From assembly GCA_002497285.1 (NCBI GenBank), contig DANJ01000018.1:1-37100 (forward strand): 37,100 nt of DNA, given 5' to 3'. The DNA is from Candidatus Pacearchaeota archaeon UBA92 (GTDB lineage Archaea; Nanobdellota; Nanobdellia; Pacearchaeales; GW2011-AR1). A model generated the notes under the pieces. That model had not been told where the DNA came from. It did no database searches and saw only the letters and a list, made by a program, of their open reading frames with translations. Positions 22,934-31,330 of the stretch are shown one piece after another (position 1 is the first letter of the stretch; each line of letters opens with the position of its first letter). A program made the position numbers and the translations under genes.

Positions 22934-25573
22934 TTAATTCTCTAATCCTCTCAGCCATGGATAAGTCTGATCTTCAATTATGTTCCAAATATTGCTAAAG
23001 TCCCATCCGACAAACGTTGCTTGTTTTTTCATTTCAGCGGTGGTTTTGCCCTCTCCACATTCTCCTCCCACTCTTCCACTCGTATCAATATCCCAGTATG
23101 AACTTTCAACCAAAACATCAGAACAAAACCCTACAAATCCATTCACATCTCCACTAATTCTCGTAGTATTAATTACCTCTCCTGCAGAATAAGAATTAAC
23201 AACGGAGCCTCCAAGCAATCTTCCAGCCAAGCCCCCAACATTTTCTGAACCTTGATAATAATTGCCGGTTGTCTTCCCAGTAGCATACGAATCATCAATT
23301 TTTCCATTTGAATTTTCTCCTATCAACCCTCCAACCGAATGACTCCCATAAACATTTCCACTCGCATAAGACTGTTTAATCTCGACTTGTTCTCCTCCTA
23401 CCAACCCCCCAACAGATTTCACATAAAATGAACCGTTTGTATAAACATCTCCCGTTGCATAAGAATTTGCAATAGTCACTTTACGCCCATAACCTACTAA
23501 TCCTCCAAAATTCTCTGAATAGTTGCTTTCTACTTGCATTACATAAACATTTCCTGTTGCATAAGAATCCAATATCTTCCCATCGGATAATGCCCCGACT
23601 AATCCTCCCGCCTGCCCATTTCCCGTATCAAGAGACCTGACAATTCCATAAGCAGAGGAATTGGTTATAATTAAGTGGACAGAAATTCCAACTAATCCCC
23701 CAACACCAAACTGCCCAGTAACATTTCCAGTCGCATATGAGTTTTTAATAGTTCCATTTGCATAACCTACTAATCCACCAATCGCATTTCTTCCGTCATA
23801 AACATTTCCTGTTGCATAAGAATCAGACAGTATAAGTCCATCGGCATAACCTACTAATCCACCAATGCCCAAGCCCCTTCCAGGATCAGATGAATAAACA
23901 TCTCCTACAGAACTGGAATCTTCTATAAATCCTGTTTCTACATCACCTACTAATCCTCCCGCCCCACTATCTCCCCTAACAACAATATCTGAATCACTCT
24001 TTCTTACAATTCCCCCATCTTCTAAGGAACCAACCAATCCTCCAGTAGCGGGACCATAAGAAATTATTTCCCCAAATTCAGAATAAACACTTGAATTCTC
24101 AATCAAGCCCCTATTAAATCCTGCAATACCTCCAGTACTCCAGCTCCCCTTTATTATGGTATCTACAACAACAGCATTATTTATGTTGCCCTCATTAGTT
24201 GCTGCGATTGCTCCGGTGCCAAATATTCCTCTATCTGCTAATTTACTTTCTCTAACTCTCACATCATCTATTGTGCCTGTATTTAACCCAGCAAGTATTC
24301 CAAAATATTGCTCAGGAGCCTTGGCTCTTTCATTTGACACATCAGCTCTCTCAATTACAACTTTTTCTATGACTCCACTATTATGCCCAAAAAGCCCAAC
24401 ATATAAATCATGGCCCCAAGTTCCAGTTACCTCAATATCCATACCACTTATAACTCTATAATTTCCAGTATATTTTCCCGAGAATGGTACAAGATGATCT
24501 CCTATTGGCTCCCAATTATCAAAACGACCTAAGGAGATATCATCCATCTGCTTATAACACGCACTCAAATCATTCCTCACATTATCCAAATCTTCTGCCG
24601 TCCAGACTTCAATACAATCAGATTCTTCTTCCTGCCATCTCAATCTCGGATAGTCAGCACTTTCATCAATTCTCCATGTTTTTGCAAAATTCCATCCGAC
24701 AAATGTTGCTTGTTGCTTCATCTCCCCATCTGTCTTGCCGACGCCACATCCGTTATCTCCAAAATAAACATCCAAATTCCAATAAGAACTCATAGGCTGA
24801 TAATCACATAACCCTATCAATCCTCCTGCCTGTGCCCCTCCGGCAATAACCTTTCCGTTTGCATAAGTATTCTTTACAATTGGTGTCTGTTCCTCATTTA
24901 GAGATTTCCACATAGCACCAACAAGCCCCCCGACTTTCTCTGTTCCTTGAACACTCACTTCAGAATAAGAATCAATTATTCCTCCTGACTCCAATCCACC
25001 TACTAATCCTCCTACGGCCTCCGCGGTCGCCTCAACATTTCCTGTAGCATAAACTTCTTTCAAAATTCCCTTGTAAACATATCCAGCAATAGCACCCACT
25101 CTCGAAGTTCCTTTTACATTAGCATCAACATGCAAGTTCTTTATAATTCCACAATTTCCAACATCAGAAAACAATCCTACTTTTCCACGGCTATCCGACG
25201 TATATTCATAATTTACAGTATGATTCTGCCCATCAAAAATTCCTTTAAAATCTCCTGCTCCAAATGCAATTGGCTCGAAATTACATGTCAAATCATTCAT
25301 TAATCTGTAATTTTTCCTTAGATTATTATCAATACCTTTCAGACCTTCACATGTAGAAACTTCAATAAACTCTGCAGTTGCTCTGGCCTCACAATTCGCC
25401 AAAGCAGCTACCAAATCAGTATAAATCCTATTACCGAATAAACCTTCCAGCTCGCCATCTAAAGGCGGGCCAAGTTGAATTTTTTCAGAATTAATAATCA
25501 AAGCAACAGCAAGAATAACCGCAATAGCAATTCCTAAGAATAAATATCTCTTATCCTTGTTTCTTCTCACCAT
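22934..25573 (-). CDS. GLUG-repeat surface adhesin with internal duplication
   Basis: An 879 aa protein with a basic N-terminus (VRRNKDKR) and one uncleaved-looking membrane helix at about 10-28, so it is probably anchored by its N-terminus. The rest is built from many GLUG repeats of the form VGGLVG-x-N-SYATGNV, which fold into a right-handed beta-helix. Two blocks each end in the same cap: EMKQQATFVGWNFAKTW at about 285-305 and EMKKQATFVGWDFSNIW near the C-terminus, each followed by a YPRL/YPWL motif. Between them a segment begins with DCIEVWTAEDLDNVRN. GLUG proteins are typically extracellular adhesins or peptidase-associated. A TATA element at 25608-25621 drives it. Confidence 0.85.
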   Translation of the reverse strand: MVRRNKDKRYLFLGIAIAVILAVALIINSEKIQLGPPLDGELEGLFGNRIYTDLVAALANCEARATAEFIEVSTCEGLKGIDNNLRKNYRLMNDLTCNFEPIAFGAGDFKGIFDGQNHTVNYEYTSDSRGKVGLFSDVGNCGIIKNLHVDANVKGTSRVGAIAGYVYKGILKEVYATGNVEATAEAVGGLVGGLESGGIIDSYSEVSVQGTEKVGGLVGAMWKSLNEEQTPIVKNTYANGKVIAGGAQAGGLIGLCDYQPMSSYWNLDVYFGDNGCGVGKTDGEMKQQATFVGWNFAKTWRIDESADYPRLRWQEEESDCIEVWTAEDLDNVRNDLSACYKQMDDISLGRFDNWEPIGDHLVPFSGKYTGNYRVISGMDIEVTGTWGHDLYVGLFGHNSGVIEKVVIERADVSNERAKAPEQYFGILAGLNTGTIDDVRVRESKLADRGIFGTGAIAATNEGNINNAVVVDTIIKGSWSTGGIAGFNRGLIENSSVYSEFGEIISYGPATGGLVGSLEDGGIVRKSDSDIVVRGDSGAGGLVGDVETGFIEDSSSVGDVYSSDPGRGLGIGGLVGYADGLILSDSYATGNVYDGRNAIGGLVGYANGTIKNSYATGNVTGQFGVGGLVGISVHLIITNSSAYGIVRSLDTGNGQAGGLVGALSDGKILDSYATGNVYVMQVESNYSENFGGLVGYGRKVTIANSYATGDVYTNGSFYVKSVGGLVGGEQVEIKQSYASGNVYGSHSVGGLIGENSNGKIDDSYATGKTTGNYYQGSENVGGLAGRLLGGSVVNSYSAGEVINTTRISGDVNGFVGFCSDVLVESSYWDIDTSGRVGGECGEGKTTAEMKKQATFVGWDFSNIWNIIEDQTYPWLRGLEN

Positions 25574-25607
25574 CTTATTTCACAATTACTTTAAACACAA
25601 GAATAAC

Positions 25608-25621
25608 CTATATATATATTT
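25608..25621 (-). promoter_or_regulatory. TATA box of the GLUG adhesin gene
   Basis: The minus-strand AATATATATATAGG lies about 40 nt upstream of the ATG at 25573, implying a short leader of roughly 15 nt. A weaker TTTAAAG at 25589-25595 is too close to the start. Confidence 0.45.
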
Positions 25622-25644
25622 CTAATAATCCAAGTACAGCAAAC

Positions 25645-25653
25645 CATAAATAT
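25645..25653 (+). promoter_or_regulatory. TATA-like box of the primase gene
   Basis: CATAAATAT is centred about 26 nt before the ATG at 25674, fitting leaderless transcription; no SD is seen. Confidence 0.45.
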
Positions 25654-25673
25654 CCCTTCCTTTATCCAATATT

Positions 25674-27248
25674 ATGTCAGAAAAAGAGGAACGCATTCGA
25701 TCTATAACAAGCATGTATTACTCTAATCCTAGGGTGCAAAAAGCATTGTTTGATTTTGCAAAAAATAGAGAAATAGTTCTAAGGTATTTTGAGGGTTTCG
25801 GCAAACGACCAGATTCCCTACAATACCCTTCAGACATTTTAGCAGCAGTAAAGAAAGGAGCAACATCATTTCATGCATCAGAAGAAATATGGAGGGACCC
25901 AATGCAGTTAAATTTGGACTTATCTCCTAAAGAATTAATCTCTTTAAGGGAATCTTGGGACTTATTAATAGATGTAGATTCTCCATATCTTGATTCATCT
26001 AAACTAGCAACCGCACTTTTGATAAAAACTCTTGAAGAAAACGGAATAAAACATTATGCCATCAAATTTTCAGGAAGCAAAGGATTCCATATCTTAGTTC
26101 CTGGTAAGGCTTTCCCAGATGAATTCCAAGAAGTTAAAAAAAACCAGGCTTTCCCGGAGTGGCCGAGAGCAATATGTCAATTCTTAATGAATGAGATAAA
26201 ACCTGAATATAATAGACTGATAAGTAAATGGGATATAAATTTCAAAGCTTTAGAAGAAAGAACAAATATCTCAAGGGAAGAAATAACTGAATTGCGTTGT
26301 CCTAATTGCAATAAAACTTCTAAAAAAGGAAATATAGTAAAACTACAATGCGAAAGATGTAAAAATTTTTTAGAAAGACCAAATTTAAAAGTCACAAAAA
26401 GAAAATTGAAATGCGCAGACCCCTCCTGTCCTGGATTTTATAATGTTTTAAATGATAAGGAATATTTTTTCTGCGAAGCTTGTGGTTATTCATCACAAGA
26501 TAAGACTCAATCTCCAACAAGAAATTCAGTAACTAATACCTCTGAAGCAAAAAAAAGTAAATATTCTGAAGAGTTTAAAGAAGAAGTCTCAGGGGAAATG
26601 ATTGGCTCTCTAGACTTAGTCTTAGTTGCACCAAGGCATTTATTCAGAATGCCATATTCTTTGCATGAAAAAACTACTTTGGCAAGTATAGTCCTTACAA
26701 AAGACGAAATTCAAGGATTTAATCCAAGAGACGCAGACCCGTTTAAAGTTAAAGTTAGGAGTTTTTATCCTGAGGCTGAAAAAGATGAAGCCCTTTCACT
26801 ATTACAAAAAGCCCTAAAATGGAAGAAATTAACCGATACAAGATACGAAGACGAAATAACCAAGAAATACAGCAGCCAAGAATATCAAGAATTAGACTTA
26901 TCAAACATAACTGAACATGATTTTCCAAAGACCATCAAAACACTCCTTAAAGGATTACAGGACGGAAGGAAGAGAGGCTTATTCATTCTAATAACTTTTC
27001 TTCGTTCCATAAATTATCCTCCGGAAAAAGTAAACAATATCTGTAGAGAATGGAATAAGAAAAATAATCCTCCTCTCAAGGAAGGATATTTGAAAAGCCA
27101 GATAGACTGGCACCTAAAGCAAAAGCGGAAGATCCTACCCCCAAACTATTCAAATCAAAACTTCTACAAGGACTTAAAGCTTTTTGATGTAAAGCCTGAA
27201 GCCAAGAACCCAATTTCAGAAGTATCAAAAAAAGTAAGAAACAAATAA
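25674..27248 (+). CDS. priS: Fused minimal DNA primase (PriS domain plus PriL-CTD-like domain)
   Basis: A 524 aa primase, much longer than an ordinary PriS (about 350 aa). The catalytic domain has DVD at 100-102 (LLIDVDSPY), SGSKGFH at 133-139, and D314 with RMPYSLHEKT at 325-334, the third acid and nucleotide-binding region. Between them are two zinc-ribbon-like modules: CPNC/CERC at 209-229 and CADPSC/CEAC at 247-270. The C-terminal part (about 415-505: DFPKTIKTLLKGL, GLFILITFLRSI, KILPPNY) resembles the PriL C-terminal domain, but the positions where PriL has its Fe-S cysteines are Thr, Tyr and Phe, with one Cys (457) in the segment. A condensed fused primase is known from Nanoarchaeum equitans. 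Makes primers for replication. Confidence 0.88.
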   Translation: MSEKEERIRSITSMYYSNPRVQKALFDFAKNREIVLRYFEGFGKRPDSLQYPSDILAAVKKGATSFHASEEIWRDPMQLNLDLSPKELISLRESWDLLIDVDSPYLDSSKLATALLIKTLEENGIKHYAIKFSGSKGFHILVPGKAFPDEFQEVKKNQAFPEWPRAICQFLMNEIKPEYNRLISKWDINFKALEERTNISREEITELRCPNCNKTSKKGNIVKLQCERCKNFLERPNLKVTKRKLKCADPSCPGFYNVLNDKEYFFCEACGYSSQDKTQSPTRNSVTNTSEAKKSKYSEEFKEEVSGEMIGSLDLVLVAPRHLFRMPYSLHEKTTLASIVLTKDEIQGFNPRDADPFKVKVRSFYPEAEKDEALSLLQKALKWKKLTDTRYEDEITKKYSSQEYQELDLSNITEHDFPKTIKTLLKGLQDGRKRGLFILITFLRSINYPPEKVNNICREWNKKNNPPLKEGYLKSQIDWHLKQKRKILPPNYSNQNFYKDLKLFDVKPEAKNPISEVSKKVRNK

Positions 27249-27269
27249 AAATAAAAATAAATTTTTTCT

Positions 27270-27752
27270 TTAGACTGTGAACCTGGTAGACTTGCCGTTA
27301 TTATTTTCGTTCAATTCTGATATCTCAAATCTTCCGTCTGTAGTAGCAGTTACATTGTAAGTGCCTCTCTGAATGTTTGTATACTTATCTCTAACAAGAA
27401 TTCCCTGTCCAGGAGCCAAATTAGATGTAGAAATATATCTTGTTCCAAAACCTGTAACTAAAAAGCTTGTCCTAGATATCGGAGCACTAATTCTACCTAC
27501 ATTCTTAACATAAGCGCCTATGTCTGCTTGCCAATAACCTGTTGCATTTCCAGAATTATTTTGAACATAGCTAACATTAGCTTCCAAAATAGTTATTGTT
27601 AAATCAGGTAAACCTGTAGAGTTTGTGGAATTTGTATTATTCTTAGCAATAATTGAAGGACGAGGAGAAAATAATGCTCCAGTATTACTAGACCAAAAAA
27701 TCAACCCAACAACTACAATCACCGTAATAATCCACCACCAATTGTTTTTCAT
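27270..27752 (-). CDS. Membrane-anchored CARDB-domain surface protein
   Basis: A 160 aa protein with an N-terminal transmembrane helix (NWWWIITVIVVVGLIFW), a Ser/Thr/Asn linker rich in sequons (NNTNSTNST), then one CARDB-like beta-sandwich: LPDLTITILEANVSY, ADIGAYVKNVGR, YISTSNLAPGQ and ENNNGKS. CARDB domains are generic extracellular adhesion modules. It is one of the few genes in the window with a clear SD (GAGGTG on the minus strand, 27767-27762) 9 nt from the ATG and a real leader, suggesting strong or regulated expression. The primase gene ends 21 nt away, convergent. Confidence 0.75.
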   Translation of the reverse strand: MKNNWWWIITVIVVVGLIFWSSNTGALFSPRPSIIAKNNTNSTNSTGLPDLTITILEANVSYVQNNSGNATGYWQADIGAYVKNVGRISAPISRTSFLVTGFGTRYISTSNLAPGQGILVRDKYTNIQRGTYNVTATTDGRFEISELNENNNGKSTRFTV

Positions 27753-27761
27753 ATTTTAATC

Positions 27762-27820
27762 CACCTCATTTCACTCTTTAATCATATCTTTCTTAACTTA
27801 TTAAGAGTTTATATATATGC
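27762..27820 (-). promoter_or_regulatory. Promoter, leader and SD of the CARDB gene
   Basis: A strong TATA box (minus-strand GCATATATATAAAC, 27807-27820) predicts a start near 27788 and a leader of about 35 nt that carries GAGGTG (27767-27762), 9 nt before the ATG. Confidence 0.6.
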
Positions 27821-27884
27821 CCGTATCCGCAAAAAATAAATTCTATCAATACATAAAATAATAACAATCCAGATTATAAGAGAA

Positions 27885-27896
27885 TCTTTTTAAACA
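27885..27896 (+). promoter_or_regulatory. TATA box of the 595 aa surface protein gene
   Basis: TCTTTTTAAACA is centred about 25 nt upstream of the ATG at 27916, predicting a leaderless message. Confidence 0.5.
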
Positions 27897-27915
27897 CACA
27901 CTTCTTTAATAAACC

Positions 27916-29703
27916 ATGAGGAAATTAGGTGTATTATTCTTGCTATTAATACTAGTTTTGTCTTTCCTTGTTGTAGCTCAAGAAGAGGGTGTCGATAAAG
28001 CATATCAATGTCTAAATAACGAAGTAGCAAACAAATCTTCAGAATCTTTTTCTTTACAAGAAGCAGTTTTTTCAACTCTTGCTTTAGGTTCAGAAAAGAA
28101 ATTAACTGATAAAATAGAATCAGAGAGGTCAAATCAGAACTGTTGGCCCAAGTCAGCATGCACAATAAAAGAAACATCACAAGTTCTTCTTACATACGAT
28201 AGAATAAACAAAAAGACTTCAGACATAGAATCTTATTTATTTACAAAAAATCAGTCAGCAACAGATTTAGCTTGGTATTTACAGATAGACATTCAGAACC
28301 ATATTTCTTCTCAATGCACATTAAGTTATGATGGAAGGGACTATCCAATCATTATAGGGGAAGATATGAAAGTTTCAGGTGGGGCAGGAGCCTGTCTTCA
28401 ACCAAGTTCTTCAGGATATTGGCTTCAAATTTCTAGGAATTGTTTTGAGAAAAAATTCCAGGTTTCATGCGAAGAAGACTTCATAACTTCTTTACTTTAC
28501 CAAAAATCAGGTTCACAAACAATATACGTAACATCAGAAACTCACTCGGCTCCATCATCAGGAACAACTGAAGAAAAAGTAAATTCATTATGTTTCGGCT
28601 CAGGTAACACATGCGATTATGAAGGTACTCTCTGGGGAGCACTGGCTTTACAAAAAACAGATCATGATATTTCACCATATCTGCCTTACTTACTATCTTT
28701 AGCAGAAGACAACAAGAAGTTGTTTCCAAGTTCATTCTCATATCTTTTAACAACAGGCGATGATCAATATAATGAAATAATTCAGTCTCAAAAATCCGCA
28801 GGATTCTGGGAAGCTCCAACGACAAAATATAATAAATTTTATGACACCTCTTTAGGGCTTTTGGCTCTACAAGGAACATCAGCAGTTGAATCAGAGACTG
28901 CAAAAGCATATTTATTGTCGGTACAAACTCCAAAAGGATGTTGGAATAACAATAACATAAGAGATACAGCATTTCTTTTATATTCAGGATGGCCTAAGGG
29001 TGTTTCTGGAGAGGGCGGAAGTGGACAACCTTTGCCTGAATCATGTCAGAGTGCAGGATATTTCTGCGGAGGGCAGTTTGATTGTACGGATAATGGGGGA
29101 GAAGTACTAAGAAATTTTGAATGCCCCTCTTATAGTCAGTCTTGTTGTTCTATTCCTTTGATTCAAGAAACTTGTGTAGAAAAGAATGGCTTAGTCTGTC
29201 CGTTTGGTCAAGAATGCACAGGAACAACAGTCTCCTCTGTTGACGGTTCATGTTGCCTAGATTCATGTAAGCCTGCATCATCTCAATTAACTGAATGTGA
29301 ATCTTTTGGGGGTTTATGCTCTGTCTCATGTAATTCAGGAGAGGAAAAGACATCAGATGGCTGCAATGAACCCGGTTTGATATGTTGTGTAGAAAAACCC
29401 AAGTCGAGTAGCAGTGCTTGGATATGGGTAATACTTTTAGGAATATTAATTGTGCTAGTAGTTTTAGGAATATTATACAGAGATAAAATTAAGGTTTGGT
29501 GGTTCAAATTTAGAAACAAGGGAAAAAGTTCTCCTCCACCTTCAGGACCAAGGGCGCCTCCAAGATATTCCCCTCCAAGACAGCGGTTTGGCCCACCAAT
29601 ATCAAGAACGCCATTAGCAAATAGACAAATAAGAAGACCAATGTCAAAGTCAGATAGCGAGATGGAAGAAACTCTTAAAAAATTGAAAGAAATGAGTAGG
29701 TAA
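27916..29703 (+). CDS. Surface protein: alpha-toroid-like domain, Cys-rich modules, TM helix, cytosolic tail
   Basis: A 595 aa type I membrane protein. The signal peptide is at 1-21 (LSFLVVAQ). Residues about 45-360 have the helical rhythm of prenyltransferase/squalene-cyclase alpha-toroids: LQEAVFSTLALGS, NQNCWPKSACTIKETSQVLL, LWGALALQK, KSAGFWEAP, FYDTSLGLLALQG and PKGCWNNNNIRDTAFLL. No cyclase catalytic Asp motif is seen, so a binding role is more likely. Residues about 375-495 are Cys-rich (QSCCSIP, GSCCLDSC, GLICCVE). A transmembrane helix at about 500-521 leads to a Pro/Arg-rich cytosolic tail and a short terminal coil (EMEETLKKLKEMS). The next gene's ATG directly follows the stop. Confidence 0.72.
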   Translation: MRKLGVLFLLLILVLSFLVVAQEEGVDKAYQCLNNEVANKSSESFSLQEAVFSTLALGSEKKLTDKIESERSNQNCWPKSACTIKETSQVLLTYDRINKKTSDIESYLFTKNQSATDLAWYLQIDIQNHISSQCTLSYDGRDYPIIIGEDMKVSGGAGACLQPSSSGYWLQISRNCFEKKFQVSCEEDFITSLLYQKSGSQTIYVTSETHSAPSSGTTEEKVNSLCFGSGNTCDYEGTLWGALALQKTDHDISPYLPYLLSLAEDNKKLFPSSFSYLLTTGDDQYNEIIQSQKSAGFWEAPTTKYNKFYDTSLGLLALQGTSAVESETAKAYLLSVQTPKGCWNNNNIRDTAFLLYSGWPKGVSGEGGSGQPLPESCQSAGYFCGGQFDCTDNGGEVLRNFECPSYSQSCCSIPLIQETCVEKNGLVCPFGQECTGTTVSSVDGSCCLDSCKPASSQLTECESFGGLCSVSCNSGEEKTSDGCNEPGLICCVEKPKSSSSAWIWVILLGILIVLVVLGILYRDKIKVWWFKFRNKGKSSPPPSGPRAPPRYSPPRQRFGPPISRTPLANRQIRRPMSKSDSEMEETLKKLKEMSR

Positions 29704-30183
29704 ATGGATTTAAAACTCGAAGGATATCTTAAAAATCATAAAATTGAATACAAAATACATATTCATCCTCCATTTTTCACAGTCATAGAATCAAATAAAA
29801 TAGAGAAAAATATTCCGGGAATGCATTGCAAAACTCTTTTTATGAAAGATGATAAAGGTAATTTTTATCTTATTGGTATGAATGCAGATAAAAGATTAAA
29901 TACCAAAATTTTGAGAGAACATCTCGGAATAAGAAAGTTGCATTTTGCATCACCTTCAGAATTAAACAAGGAATTAAAGATAGAGCCAGGAAGTGTAAGT
30001 ATCTTTAATCTTGTTAACTCAACAAACAAAAATATTAGACTGATTATAGATGAAGAAGTTTGGCAGGCAAAGATTGTAGGGTTTCATCCAAACATAAATA
30101 CTGAAACTTTAGAGATAAAACATAAGGACTTAGAAAGATATTACAATTCTTTATCTTTAAAAAAAGAAATTCTTAAAATTTAA
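29704..30183 (+). CDS. ProX/YbaK-family aminoacyl-tRNA deacylase
   Basis: A 159 aa YbaK/ProX-family protein. Family signatures: HPPFFTVIES near residue 20, GMHCKTLFMKDDKGNFYLIG, ADKRLNTKILREHLGIRKL, FASPSELNKEL, EPGSVSIFNLVN, and HPNINTETLEI near the end. Relatives of this length clear mischarged Ala-tRNA(Pro) or similar in trans, acting in the cytosol as a proofreading factor. The gene begins right after the stop of the surface protein gene, so it is probably co-transcribed despite the unrelated role. Its last four bases overlap the convergent gene. Substrate assignment within the family is not certain. Confidence 0.85.
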   Translation: MDLKLEGYLKNHKIEYKIHIHPPFFTVIESNKIEKNIPGMHCKTLFMKDDKGNFYLIGMNADKRLNTKILREHLGIRKLHFASPSELNKELKIEPGSVSIFNLVNSTNKNIRLIIDEEVWQAKIVGFHPNINTETLEIKHKDLERYYNSLSLKKEILKI

Positions 30184-30536
30184 CGTTTGAAAATATTCCA
30201 TCTTTTTTTATTCTTTGATTTTTTGCCTTTAACCTCTTCCTCTTTTATTCCTTTATCCTTTTCCGAGCCAGAATGTTTTTTTTCAAGAATTAAAATTAGC
30301 CTGTCAAGTTTATGATTTATATCCATAATATTCTGCATAATCGTACCTATATTCTTTATTGCCCTTGCCCTGAAAAGAGCGCGTACAATCAAAAATATCA
30401 AATAGATAATCACCAATATTCCTGCAATTTTAGCCAGATTAATAATAAACCCGATGCCGTCTAAAACAGGGTTTGGCATGAATTTCCAAAAATCCACTAA
30501 AAATGCGGATGAATTAATTACTGTTTCATTAACCAT
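30180..30536 (-). CDS. Single-pass membrane protein with basic coiled-coil tail
   Basis: I use the ATG at 30536 (MVNETVINSS), giving 118 aa; an earlier in-frame ATG at 30608 would run into the divergent nuclease gene and past its promoter. A short outer N-terminus (PNPVLDGIGF) is followed by a transmembrane helix (AGILVIIYLIFLIVRALF), an amphipathic helix (IMQNIMDINHKLDRLILILEKK) and a Lys-rich tail (GKKSKNKKRWN). Function unknown. A TATA-like element (minus-strand TATTAAAAG, 30557-30565) lies 25 nt before this start, which supports the choice. Confidence 0.6.
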   Translation of the reverse strand: MVNETVINSSAFLVDFWKFMPNPVLDGIGFIINLAKIAGILVIIYLIFLIVRALFRARAIKNIGTIMQNIMDINHKLDRLILILEKKHSGSEKDKGIKEEEVKGKKSKNKKRWNIFKR

Positions 30537-30556
30537 TATATTAGAAATAAAAGTAA

Positions 30557-30565
30557 CTTTTAATA
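30557..30565. promoter_or_regulatory. Shared bidirectional TATA element
   Basis: CTTTTAATA on the plus strand is centred about 29 nt before the GTG at 30590, and its complement TATTAAAAG is 25 nt before the ATG at 30536. Only 53 nt separate the two starts, so one element may serve both. Confidence 0.5.
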
Positions 30566-30589
30566 CCTTTTCATCATCTATTATATTGC

Positions 30590-31330
30590 GTGGAAAAAGC
30601 ATATGCAATCATTTTCTCACTCCTAATAACAGGATTAATAGCTTCAAATATATACCTTTTATCTTTTGAAGATAAAACTAAAGAAAGAGAAACAGTGATT
30701 ATTTCTAAAATATTGGACGGAGATACTTTAGATTTAGGTGATGGTAGAAGAATACGTCTTTTAAACATAAATGCCCCTGAAAAGAATCAGCCTCTTTCAG
30801 AATTGTCAACAAACTTCTTAAAAGATTATGAGAATGAAACTGTAGAGATAGAAGTCACTGGCGTTGAAAAATACGGAAGACTTCTTGCTAGGATTTACGG
30901 CGACAAATATCTTAATCTTGAACTAGTAAGGCTTGGATTAGTTCACAAATACATAGTAGAGGATAGTGAACTAAATTTATATGAAAAAGCAGAGTCAGAT
31001 GCCCTAAAAAAACAATCAGGAATATGGAAAACTTCAGAATACAACGGTTGCTTAAAAATAGAAATAAATAAAAAAGATGAACTATTAACAATAGATAACC
31101 TTTGCGAGATAGACTTCAAGAATCTTGCTCTAAAAGATGAAAGCACAAAAACCTCGAAGTTTGATATTTTCGGTAATCAGCATCTTGTCATTCATTCAGG
31201 CAAAGGGCAGGATTTGAAAGATGAGCTATATCTCAACAGTCCGAGGAATATCTGGAACGACGACAAAGATTCCATATTTATTCGCGATGAAAGCGGTCTT
31301 CTTCTTTATTATGATTCTTATGGTTACTAA
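30590..31330 (+). CDS. Staphylococcal-nuclease-like protein with lamin-tail domain
   Basis: A 246 aa exported nuclease with a GTG start. Residues 5-25 are a signal/anchor helix. The SNase domain spans about 34-146: ILDGDTLDLGDGRRIRLLNI with D43/D45, NAPE with E64, EKYGRLLARIYG with R97/R101, and LVRLGLVHKY. The key Asp, Glu and Arg residues of thermonucleases are thus present. Residues about 153-246 form a lamin-tail (LTD) beta-sandwich: NLCEIDFKNLALKDES, FDIFGNQHLVIHSG, WNDDKDSIFIRDESG. SNase-LTD fusions are typically extracellular DNA-degrading proteins, which would suit nucleotide scavenging by a reduced-genome archaeon. The next gene starts inside its 3' end. Confidence 0.88.
   Translation: MEKAYAIIFSLLITGLIASNIYLLSFEDKTKERETVIISKILDGDTLDLGDGRRIRLLNINAPEKNQPLSELSTNFLKDYENETVEIEVTGVEKYGRLLARIYGDKYLNLELVRLGLVHKYIVEDSELNLYEKAESDALKKQSGIWKTSEYNGCLKIEINKKDELLTIDNLCEIDFKNLALKDESTKTSKFDIFGNQHLVIHSGKGQDLKDELYLNSPRNIWNDDKDSIFIRDESGLLLYYDSYGY

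Noticed and set aside
22980..25100. Recurring short DNA blocks (forms of CCTACTAATCCTCC) that look like direct repeats of a CRISPR array
   Set aside because: Spacing is irregular and the blocks encode the VGGLVG/SYATGNV repeats of one long reading frame; there are no cas genes.
28481..28972. 163-codon minus-strand frame with a Leu-rich, membrane-like translation
   Set aside because: It is the mirror of the toroid domain coding sequence; the Leu richness comes from complementary codons, and the plus frame has the supported signal peptide and stop-to-start coupling.
30537..30608. Longer start for the minus-strand membrane protein (ATG at 30608)
   Set aside because: It would overlap the start of the divergent nuclease gene and leave no room for its promoter; the ATG at 30536 has a TATA element at the right distance.
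31221..31286. Longer start for the lamin-tail protein (ATG at 31221)
   Set aside because: The extra 22 residues precede and would mask a clean signal peptide that begins at the ATG at 31287.
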